This document shows positions 1 through 5,034 of a stretch of 5,060 bases of DNA, piece after piece; the first letter of the stretch is position 1, and each line of letters begins with the position of its first letter. The notes beneath the pieces were generated by a model. The model searched no databases. It was not told the DNA's origin and saw nothing but the letters and a program-made list of their open reading frames with translations. The stretch comes from JBBRLA01 sp038231615 (GTDB lineage: Bacteria > Myxococcota_A > Polyangia > Palsa-1104 > JAEUJZ01): NCBI GenBank assembly GCA_038231615.1, contig JBBRLA010000629.1, forward strand, positions 1 through 5,060, given 5' to 3'. The position numbers and the translations under genes were made by a program.

Positions 1-84
1 ATAGAAGTTCTTGAGCCCAGGAACCGTTTTCAGTCGATCCAGGGCGCGCCGCTGTTCTTTCGCCAGGCCGGTGGGCTTGCCCAT
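1..84 (-). CDS. AbiEii/AbiGii-like nucleotidyltransferase toxin, N-terminal fragment (runs off left edge)
   Basis: Only the first 28 codons are in the window. The peptide begins MGKPTGLAKEQRRALDRL and continues with a VPGLKNFY stretch. This matches the usual opening of the AbiEii/AbiGii (DUF1814, MenT-like) toxin family: a short helix of the type 'L...QR..L..L', then 'PGL..FYLAGGTALAL', with the GG-containing nucleotidyltransferase motif following directly. The window ends just before that motif, so catalytic residues cannot be checked. The ATG at 84 is well supported by an ideal Shine-Dalgarno (GGAGGA, 91-96) six bases upstream. The gene start overlaps the last 55 bases of the antitoxin-like remnant, an arrangement expected of translationally coupled toxin-antitoxin pairs. 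Characterised family members transfer nucleotides to targets such as tRNA acceptor ends and act in phage defence or growth arrest; that role here is inferred from family resemblance only. Confidence 0.72.
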   Translation of the reverse strand, partial: MGKPTGLAKEQRRALDRLKTVPGLKNFY

Positions 85-206
85 TGCTGATCCTCCGCCT
101 TGAACACCGCGCGCCAGAAGCACAGCGTGCGGTCGCTGATCTCTGGATGTCCGACCTCGCGAAAGTACCGGTGGATGCGCTGCATCCCGTAGGTCGCGAT
201 GAGCCC
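30..206 (-). pseudogene. 3' remnant of a small antitoxin-like gene (DUF6922-like C-terminus)
   Basis: The last 58 or so codons read GLIATYGMQRIHRYFREVG, then an ISDRTLCFWRAVFKAED block and a WASPPAWRKNSGAPW tail. This pattern (a helix with YG..RI, then '.S..T..FW...F', then 'W..PPAWR..SGA.W') is what I recall for the C-terminal half of the small helical proteins encoded just upstream of, and overlapping, AbiEii-type toxin genes; the DUF6922 label is tentative. Intact members begin with roughly 40 more residues containing 'LFWD...' and 'I.ERVL..G'. None of that is present here. Upstream of codon 93 of the open frame the translation becomes a low-complexity, Arg/Pro/Ser-rich readout of hairpin DNA, and the boundary falls next to the palindrome at 210-225. 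The frame stays open upstream to an ATG at 482 inside the HEAT gene, but that longer product is implausible. An internal ATG at 185 could start a peptide of about 51 residues. I read this as a 5'-truncated antitoxin; the family match is from memory. Confidence 0.55.
91..96 (-). promoter_or_regulatory. Shine-Dalgarno for the toxin gene
   Basis: GGAGGA on the minus strand lies six bases before the ATG at 84. It is inside the 3' coding part of the antitoxin-like remnant, so toxin translation could occur independently of that remnant. It is the clearest ribosome binding site in the window and fixes the toxin start. Confidence 0.8.
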
Positions 207-209
207 TTT

Positions 210-225
210 TGTCCAGCGCTGGACA
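210..225. repeat. 16-bp perfect palindrome, TGTCCAGCGCTGGACA
   Basis: Every position pairs with its mirror partner. It is a sister of the palindrome at 341-362: the 16-base cores differ at two symmetrical positions (G/C here, A/T there), so both keep perfect dyad symmetry. It directly abuts the point where antitoxin homology ends. Confidence 0.85.
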
Positions 226-252
226 CGGCGACAGGGGCGCGAATGCGATTCC

Positions 253-283
253 CTGACCCCTTGAGCGGAGTGAAAAGGGTCAG
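253..283. repeat. imperfect inverted repeat (CTGACCCCTT / AAAGGGTCAG)
   Basis: Two ten-base arms separated by 11 bases pair with one mismatch, which becomes a G-U pair in a minus-strand transcript. It lies between the two TGTCCA palindromes and is part of the hairpin-rich 210-390 segment. There is no adjacent T-run suggesting an intrinsic terminator. Confidence 0.65.
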
Positions 284-340
284 TCTCCTTTACTCTCGGG
301 CGTCCCGAAGTCCGCGTGAAAAGCGGGTTTCGCTGCCCCG

Positions 341-362
341 ACCTGTCCAACGTTGGACAGGT
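341..362. repeat. 22-bp perfect palindrome with TGTCCAACGTTGGACA core
   Basis: All 11 base pairs of the dyad match, and the core occupies 344-359. It is 65 bases downstream of the HEAT gene stop on the minus strand. It could be a transcription-end hairpin, a dimeric protein binding site, or part of a repetitive extragenic palindrome. The second related copy at 210-225 favours a repeated element over chance. Confidence 0.85.
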
Positions 363-371
363 TCCAGGAGT

Positions 372-390
372 TGGCAGTCGCGGACTGCCA
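372..390 (-). repeat. hairpin with 8-bp stem and 3-nt loop downstream of the HEAT gene
   Basis: TGGCAGTC and GACTGCCA are perfect reverse complements around a GCG loop. It begins about 37 bases past the HEAT gene stop in the direction of transcription. It could stabilise the mRNA end or help termination together with the palindrome at 341-362. There is no T-run, so a classic intrinsic terminator is not supported. Confidence 0.55.
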
Positions 391-426
391 CGGCTTGCGG
401 GAGAGGGTGAAGGCGCGCTTGTCCGG

Positions 427-3111
427 TCACCGGCAGCGGGACAGGCTTCGCGCCGCTGCTGCCCGCACGCGGGCGTCTTCATCCTGGATTGCCGTCTTCA
501 AGATGAGCTGGAGGGTTGGTGCCTTCGGCGTCCGCTGGCAGAGCGAGCCCAGCGATTCCACGGCGGCCAGGCGGATCTCCGGCGAGAGCGGCTCTTTCAC
601 GGCCTGTGCCAGGGCTGGCAGTGCGCCCGCGTCGCCCACCTGGCCCAGCGCCCGCGCGCAGGTGGCCGCCAGCGCGGCGTGCTTTTCCGTGGCCGTCGGG
701 TCCTGCAGGGCATCCAGCAGCGTCTCGCTCAACACCGGCTGCGCCGCCGGCCCTTGCACCGCCGCCAGCAGGGCGCACGCCTGCCCGCGCAGTTCCGGCG
801 CCGCCCCCGGGTTCTTCGCGGTCTCGGCGAGAATCCCCGCGGCCCCCTTGCCCTGGCAGCGAGCCAGGCCCGAGAGCGCCAGCCGGCGCACCTCGCCGTC
901 GGCGTCCCGCAAGGCCCGGCGCAACGACGAGACCTCATCGCCCGGCCGCTGGGCGCAGGCGGCGGTTCGCACCTCGACGGCGGCGCGGCGCACCTGCGGC
1001 CAGCGATCTCCGGCCAGGGCCTGTTCCACCGCCACCACCGTGGCCGCGTCCCGCCTGTCGCCCAGCCCCGAGAGCGCGGCCAGCCGCACCGAAGGATCGC
1101 TGTCGGCCAGCCCGCGCCGCGCCAGTTCGCCGTTCTCCGGCCCCGAAAGGACCGCCGCCGCGCCCGCCGCCGCCCGCCGCAGCACCGGGTCGCTCTCCTT
1201 CAGAAAGACCTCCTTCAGCAGCGCCGCACTCTCCGGCGTCGCCATCGCGAGTTGACCCAGCCCCGAAAGGACGCGATAGCGCAGGAGAAACGCGGCCTCG
1301 TTCTCATTGTTCCCCGCAATCCCGCTCCCTGCCGTCGCGGTCCCCAAAACCCCGCTCCCTGCCGTCGTGGTTCCCCCTGTCCCATCCCCGGGGCGTAGCG
1401 ACCGCCAGCTCTTCACCAGTGCCGCCGTGGCTCGCTCGGCTGTCCGCCGATCGGGGCATCGGGCGGCGCCGCTGGCCAGGGCCTCGACGAGGTCCGCCTC
1501 CTGGCGCAGGTCCGGTGCCTCGCTCTGCCACATGGCGAGCAGGGTGTCGCGCACCGGCTGGCCGCGAGGATCATCGGGCGGCAGGCAGCGCATCGCCGCA
1601 CTCAGTCCGGCAATCAGCCCCCGGCGCGCGGCCCTTGGCAGCGATGTATCGTCCAACTTTACCAGCATCCGTGCCAGCGTTGCCGTGCCCCGCTCGCCCA
1701 GGCGACGCAATGCCTCCCCGCGCAGGGCGGCTGGCTGGCTCGGGTCGCGTGCCAGCGCCAAAAGCGGCGCATCTCCCGCCTCGCCCAGGCCCGAAAGCGC
1801 CATCCACAAGGGCGGGCGTTCCTCGGACGGGGCCGTCCCGATCGCGCGCACCAGCAGCCCGGCGGTTTGCCCGGCGGCGCTCTGCCCCGCTGCGCCCGGA
1901 TCTCCCTTCATCCTCCCGGCCAGTTGGATCAGCACCCCGTGCAGCCGCCGCCGCCCCGGGCCGCTGGCGCCGGTCAGCGCCTCCCCGATCGCACCCAACG
2001 CCTCCCCGGGGCGCCCCTCGCCGAGCAGCAGCAGCGCCCGCGCCGCGCCTTCTCCGGCGACGTACTCCTCCCCGGCGGCGATCCGCGCCAGTCCCGCTGG
2101 CCCCTGTCCATCCAGGTCGCTGTAGACCCCTGCCTCCCCCAGTCCGGTCTGTTCGTTCTTGCCCAGGCCCGCGGCTCCTTGCACCACCACCAGCGATACG
2201 CAGGGGCTCGCCACCGGACGTGGCAGCCGCACCCACTGCGGCCGTTCGCCCGGCAGCAGATCGAACACCACGCTCTTGCCATCTGCGAACACCGCCGCCA
2301 GCGTCCGCGGCGACCGGACCCGCGGGACGCCGGGGCGCTGCGTGGCCGGCGCGATGCGCAACGCCACCACGCTTCTGCCGCTGCCCTCCGCGCGGCTGGT
2401 CACCCACGCCCCACGGGCCTCGCCGGCGATGCGCCAGGCGGTCTCCGCGCGGCCATCTTCCAACTCCCGCGGCGGGGTCAGGAGGTCCGCCCGATCCGCC
2501 ACCCCGGCTTGCGATGAGGCCGCCGTGAAGTGGTAGACCGGCAGCGGGGCCGCCGGCAACCCTTTGGGCTGCGCCACCGGCGAAAGCCGCGGGCCCATAG
2601 GCGGCGGCGGAAGCAGCGGACGCCAGCCGGCCCGCTCATCGAAGGTCTCGGCGAAGAGGCGGCCCTCGCCATCGCAGCGGACCACCCCGGGCGCCGCCTG
2701 GTAACGGACCAGCCCCTCGGGGCCCGCCACCACCGTCAGCGACCGCTCGCCGTCCTTGCCGACCCGGCCGATCGGCCCTGAATAGACCTCCCGCAGCGCC
2801 TGCCCCCGCAGGGCCGCCACCAGCAGCACCTGCCCGGTCTTCGTCGTCCCCTGGATCCACAGGTAGGGCCGCTTGCCGGCCTCCTTGCGCTCGATATGCG
2901 CCTCGCTCGGCACCCCGGGCAGCCGCAGTTCCCCGAGCGTCGCCTCGCCCCGCGAGACCGTCACCCGCCCGTCGCCGTGGACCGCGACCTGCTCCTGCGT
3001 CCCATTCCCGGCAAGGTCCAGCTGCGCGGTCGTCAGCGGCACGGTCACCGGTTGCGCGACGGCCAGAGACGCGGAAAAAAGCAGCGGAGCGAACCCTATG
3101 AGTCGTTGCAC
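427..3111 (-). CDS. exported HEAT-repeat protein with discoidin/NADase-type glycan-binding-like domain
   Basis: Starting from the GTG at 3111, the product has 894 residues. Residues 1-19 form a short signal peptide (hydrophobic LIGFAPLLFSASLAVA, cleavage expected after AVA; no lipobox Cys). Residues 20-170 are beta-rich, with an 'LDLAGNGTQEQVAV..DGRVTV' stretch that resembles FG-GAP-like strands. Residues about 190-330 resemble a discoidin or NADase-type glycan-binding module: 'LEDGRAETAW', a 'GRSVVALRI' strand, 'SPRTLAAVFADGK' and a closing 'TGLGEAGVYSDLDG'. From about 436 to the end come helical HEAT/PBS-lyase-like units such as SDPSVRLAALSGLG, DADGEVRRLALSGLARC and DEDARVRAAAARSLSRC, interrupted near 573-602 by a Gly/Thr/Ala linker. 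An ATG at 3165 in the same frame would add 18 residues, but it lacks a Shine-Dalgarno and leaves the signal peptide internal; the GTG has AGGTGG 12 bases upstream and an adjacent AAGGGG. HEAT repeats imply a protein-binding scaffold in the periplasm or outside the cell; no enzymatic motif is seen. The gene lies downstream of the UbiB-like gene on the same strand. Confidence 0.85.
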   Translation of the reverse strand: MQRLIGFAPLLFSASLAVAQPVTVPLTTAQLDLAGNGTQEQVAVHGDGRVTVSRGEATLGELRLPGVPSEAHIERKEAGKRPYLWIQGTTKTGQVLLVAALRGQALREVYSGPIGRVGKDGERSLTVVAGPEGLVRYQAAPGVVRCDGEGRLFAETFDERAGWRPLLPPPPMGPRLSPVAQPKGLPAAPLPVYHFTAASSQAGVADRADLLTPPRELEDGRAETAWRIAGEARGAWVTSRAEGSGRSVVALRIAPATQRPGVPRVRSPRTLAAVFADGKSVVFDLLPGERPQWVRLPRPVASPCVSLVVVQGAAGLGKNEQTGLGEAGVYSDLDGQGPAGLARIAAGEEYVAGEGAARALLLLGEGRPGEALGAIGEALTGASGPGRRRLHGVLIQLAGRMKGDPGAAGQSAAGQTAGLLVRAIGTAPSEERPPLWMALSGLGEAGDAPLLALARDPSQPAALRGEALRRLGERGTATLARMLVKLDDTSLPRAARRGLIAGLSAAMRCLPPDDPRGQPVRDTLLAMWQSEAPDLRQEADLVEALASGAARCPDRRTAERATAALVKSWRSLRPGDGTGGTTTAGSGVLGTATAGSGIAGNNENEAAFLLRYRVLSGLGQLAMATPESAALLKEVFLKESDPVLRRAAAGAAAVLSGPENGELARRGLADSDPSVRLAALSGLGDRRDAATVVAVEQALAGDRWPQVRRAAVEVRTAACAQRPGDEVSSLRRALRDADGEVRRLALSGLARCQGKGAAGILAETAKNPGAAPELRGQACALLAAVQGPAAQPVLSETLLDALQDPTATEKHAALAATCARALGQVGDAGALPALAQAVKEPLSPEIRLAAVESLGSLCQRTPKAPTLQLILKTAIQDEDARVRAAAARSLSRCR
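1309..1369 (-). repeat. two-copy ~30-bp tandem repeat coding a 10-residue linker unit
   Basis: The 17 bases CCCGCTCCCTGCCGTCG occur at 1321-1337 and again at 1351-1367, exactly 30 bp apart, with similar flanks. In the protein this gives TTTAGSGVLG followed by TATAGSGIAG. It is a small in-frame minisatellite in the flexible linker between two HEAT blocks, a site where copy number could vary by slippage without a frameshift. Confidence 0.8.
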
Positions 3112-3155
3112 CCCCTTGTAGTGCCACCTGAAGGGGCCGGAATCAAGGCCGGGAC

Positions 3156-3173
3156 CATCGGCCATCGCCGATG
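3156..3173 (-). promoter_or_regulatory. hairpin with the alternative HEAT start codon in its loop
   Basis: CATCGGC and GCCGATG form a perfect seven-pair stem around a four-base loop, GATG in the mRNA sense, which contains the ATG at 3165. If that ATG is used, the hairpin would affect initiation; if the GTG at 3111 is used, it lies in the leader. No regulator can be named. Confidence 0.35.
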
Positions 3174-3324
3174 TTGAGCCCTCGATGAGCCGATCGGCGC
3201 GGCCCCATGCACTGTTTGGATCAAGCGTCCATGCCGCCGCCGCGTCTATCTACCTATATTCTATGTGCTGCTCGATGAACTCCCGGTCGAAGAGCGCCTG
3301 GGCCGCTGGCTAAACCCACACCCG
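3166..3324 (-). other. gap between the UbiB-like stop and the HEAT gene, with decayed coding sequence
   Basis: In the reading frame of the UbiB-like gene, after TAG at 3325 and a second TAG at 3310, a 19-codon open stretch (3253-3309) reads PAAQALFDREFIEQHIEYR before a third TAG at 3250. Fourteen of its first 15 codons are not needed for any other gene yet end in G or C, as in the real genes. It looks like the former C-terminus of the UbiB-like protein. No convincing promoter or terminator is seen between the two genes. Confidence 0.4.
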
Positions 3325-4605
3325 CTACGGCGCCGCTTCCTGGAAGAAGTTGAACTCGGCGAAGAAGGGCAGGGCCTCGCTCATCAGGTCCAGGGTGGGG
3401 TCGAGCTGTTTGCCTATGCCCTCGGTCATGGCGATGGCGATGTTCACCATGGTGAAGGTGGCGTTCACCCGCACCCGGTAGTGGCGTAGGATCTGGAGCA
3501 TCTTGTAGACCACCACTGCGATGTGCAGGTCGCCCATGCGCTTGCCGTGGTAACGCTCGACGAAAAGTTCCACCGCGTGGGTGAAGCCCTCGGGGTCGGG
3601 GACGTGCTTTGACGGCGAGTGCTTCATCATGATCTCCGCCATGGTGCGCCCGTCCTTCTGGGCCCACGCGGCGAAGTAGCGCGCGAAGTAGCGGCGGTGA
3701 TCGTTGTCCAGGTCGGCCACCAGCCCCAGGTCGAGGATCGCCAGCCGGTGGTCTTTGGTGATGAACACGTTGCCCGGGTGCAGGTCGGCGTGGACGAAGC
3801 CGTCGACGAAGACCATCTTGAGCATGATCTGGAAACCAATCTTCCCCAGGCGGCGCGGCTCGGCCCCGCTGCGGGTAAACTCCAGGACTTTGTGTCCGTC
3901 GACGAACTCCATCACCAGCACGCGCCTTGAGCACAGGTCGTCGTAAAGACGCGGGACCAGCACCTCGGGCACGTTGGCGAAGTTTTTGCGGAAGCGGTGG
4001 TTGTTCTGCGCCTCGATGGTGAAGTCGAGCTGCATGCGGATGGCCCGGCCGAACTGGTCCACGCTTTCCACCGGGGCCAGAAGGGCCAGCGAGGGGGCGA
4101 TCTCCAGCAGGCGGGCGAAGGTGCGCATGACGGTCAGGTCGAAGGCGCACAGGTCCTCGATGTTGGGGCGCCGCACTTTGACCGCCACCACGTCGCCCGC
4201 GGGCAGCACGGCGCGGTGTACCTGGGCCACCGATGCCGAGGCGATGGGGGTCTCGTCGAAGGCGGCGAACACCTCACGCAGGGGGCGGCCGAGGTCCTCG
4301 GCGAGAATTTTCCGCACCTGGTCGAAGTCGAAGGGCCCGACGTTGTCTTGAAGCTGGCTCAACGCCGAGATGATGTGGGGCGGCAGGAGATCGGGCCGGG
4401 TGGACATGATCTGGCCGACCTTGATGAAGGTGGCCCCAAGCGAGCGGAAGAGCGCCAGCACCCGGGCGCCGAAGAACGCCTGCCGCTCCTCAAGCCCGCG
4501 GCCGCACAACCGCATCCAGCACCAGCCGACGCAGTAGCGCGCCGCCTGGACGCTGACCAGCGCCAGGATGACGAACGCTCGGAGCACGAGTCGAGCCAGG
4601 CGCAT
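3325..4605 (-). CDS. ABC1/UbiB (AarF) family atypical kinase-like protein
   Basis: The 426-residue product carries the family motifs in order. Residues 6-28 are a hydrophobic, probably membrane-inserted segment. The KxGQ signature is in FIKVGQIMSTRPDLLP (K62, G64, Q65). The Ala-rich loop replacing the usual kinase glycine loop is PIASASVAQVHRA (120-132). The ATP-binding lysine is in VAVKVRRP (K143). The catalytic loop is HADLHPGN (272-279), and DLG (292-294) corresponds to the metal-binding DFG motif. The family ExD motif reads QLD (192-194), with Gln in the Glu position. UbiB relatives are peripheral or membrane ATPases needed for ubiquinone and other isoprenoid-lipid metabolism; no ubiquinone genes are adjacent, so no symbol is given. 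It is shorter than E. coli UbiB (about 546 residues) and lacks the C-terminal transmembrane pair. The ATG at 4605 is chosen because the family N-terminus begins there and a TATAAT box lies six bases upstream; the frame stays open to a GTG at 5025, but only through low-complexity DNA. Confidence 0.9.
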   Translation of the reverse strand: MRLARLVLRAFVILALVSVQAARYCVGWCWMRLCGRGLEERQAFFGARVLALFRSLGATFIKVGQIMSTRPDLLPPHIISALSQLQDNVGPFDFDQVRKILAEDLGRPLREVFAAFDETPIASASVAQVHRAVLPAGDVVAVKVRRPNIEDLCAFDLTVMRTFARLLEIAPSLALLAPVESVDQFGRAIRMQLDFTIEAQNNHRFRKNFANVPEVLVPRLYDDLCSRRVLVMEFVDGHKVLEFTRSGAEPRRLGKIGFQIMLKMVFVDGFVHADLHPGNVFITKDHRLAILDLGLVADLDNDHRRYFARYFAAWAQKDGRTMAEIMMKHSPSKHVPDPEGFTHAVELFVERYHGKRMGDLHIAVVVYKMLQILRHYRVRVNATFTMVNIAIAMTEGIGKQLDPTLDLMSEALPFFAEFNFFQEAAP

Positions 4606-4611
4606 GGGTTG

Positions 4612-4617
4612 ATTATA
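4612..4617 (-). promoter_or_regulatory. -10 box (TATAAT) for a probably leaderless UbiB-like mRNA
   Basis: A perfect TATAAT on the minus strand ends six bases before the ATG at 4605. Transcription would therefore begin at or within a base or two of the start codon, leaving no room for a Shine-Dalgarno, and none is seen. The region 16-19 bases upstream (around 4634-4641) has no good -35 match, so the assignment rests on the -10 box and its position. Confidence 0.45.
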
Positions 4618-4638
4618 CAGAAGAGACCTCGTGGCGAC

Positions 4639-4707
4639 GGATTGTGACGCCAAATGGCCGGATGTTGGCGCTTTGACAAGTGGATTGTGGCGCCGAACCG
4701 GCAGATG
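4639..4707. repeat. imperfect direct repeat pair upstream of the UbiB-like gene
   Basis: Two 26-base copies, 4639-4664 and 4682-4707, start 43 bases apart and match at 20 positions. Both begin GGATTGTG, then CGCC, and end GATG. They lie just upstream of the TATAAT box, where tandem regulator sites could be, or they may be the edge of the neighbouring repetitive DNA. Confidence 0.5.
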
Positions 4708-4726
4708 GGCAAGCCGCGCCAAGGTA

Positions 4727-5002
4727 GGCGCTCGCGCGGCTGCTGTTGTGGCTGGTGGCGGCTGTTGGTGGCGGCTGTTGGTGGCGGCGGCTGTTGGTGG
4801 CGGCGGCGGCTGGTGGTGGCGGCGGCGGCTGGTGGTGGCTGGTGGTGGTGGCTGGTGGTGGGTAGGCTGGCGGCAATGGCTGTGGCGGGTGGGTAGGCTG
4901 GTGGCGGCTGGTGGCTGGTGGTGGCGGCGGCTGGTGGTGATGGCTGGTGGCTGCTGGTGGCGGCGGCTGCTGGTGGTGGCGGCGTGCGGCTGGTGGCGGC
5001 TG
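4727..5002. repeat. GGT/GGC/GCT low-complexity tract with 13 Chi octamers
   Basis: The + strand is almost entirely G, T and C in degenerate GGY/GCT triplets. There is no A at all from 4727 to 4863 and only five A residues up to 5002. GCTGGTGG occurs exactly at 4751, 4809, 4828, 4838, 4851, 4897, 4907, 4914, 4930, 4943, 4953, 4969 and 4989, all in one orientation. A longer sub-repeat (GGGTAGGCTGG) occurs at 4860 and 4891. The G-run spacing also suits two-layer quadruplexes on the + strand. Because the minus strand has almost no T, stop codons are absent and long Pro/Thr/His/Gln-rich frames are open by default. I see no gene in it. Confidence 0.85.
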
Positions 5003-5005
5003 ATC

Positions 5006-5034
5006 GGTGAGGCGGCTTGTCTCACCTTATTTTA
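5006..5034 (+). terminator. weak hairpin plus T-rich tail at the edge of the low-complexity tract
   Basis: GGTGAG (5006-5011) pairs with CTCACC (5021-5026) around a nine-base loop and is followed by TTATTTTA. This has the form of a weak intrinsic terminator on the + strand, but no + strand gene precedes it. The same A/T-rich bases read TAAAAT on the minus strand and could instead be a -10-like element. Remaining bases to 5060 show nothing further I can support. Confidence 0.18.

Larger units (their letters stand above)
97..426. other. hairpin-rich region between the HEAT gene and the toxin module
   Basis: Apart from the antitoxin remnant (to 206), I see no gene here. Four inverted repeats lie within 181 bases (210-390). 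Open frames across it on both strands encode Arg/Pro/Ser-rich peptides without recognisable motifs, and no usual start with a ribosome binding site. The arrangement resembles a repetitive extragenic palindrome cluster; no transposase gene is in the window. Confidence 0.5.

Noticed and set aside
341..390. Intrinsic terminator of the HEAT gene
   Set aside because: Stems are good but no T-run follows either on the minus strand, so only a hairpin call is justified.
84..410. 108-codon + strand frame, MLILRLEHRAPEAQRAV...
   Set aside because: Antisense to the antitoxin remnant and hairpin region, no Shine-Dalgarno, no recognisable motif.
207..482. Full 150-codon frame (ATG at 482) as an intact antitoxin gene
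   Set aside because: The upstream 92 codons overlap the HEAT gene and then read through palindromic DNA; only the tail has family-like sequence.
516..2528. 670-codon + strand open frame opposite the HEAT gene
   Set aside because: Its product is Pro/Arg/Ala/Ser-rich with no motif and mirrors the third-codon-position bias of the real minus-strand gene; it is a high-GC antisense shadow.
3254..4150. 298-codon minus-strand frame overlapping the UbiB-like gene
   Set aside because: It is the shifted-frame shadow of the kinase, Arg/Pro/Gly-rich with no motif.
4727..5002. CRISPR array or coding tandem-repeat protein in the G/T-rich tract
   Set aside because: Units are degenerate triplets without constant repeat and spacer lengths, and no cas gene is near.
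4606..5025. 140-residue N-terminal extension of the UbiB-like protein (GTG at 5025)
   Set aside because: It is Pro/Thr/His/Gln-rich, read from DNA with almost no T so stops cannot occur, lacks a proper ribosome binding site, and is not a feature of the family; a TATAAT box lies between it and the family start.
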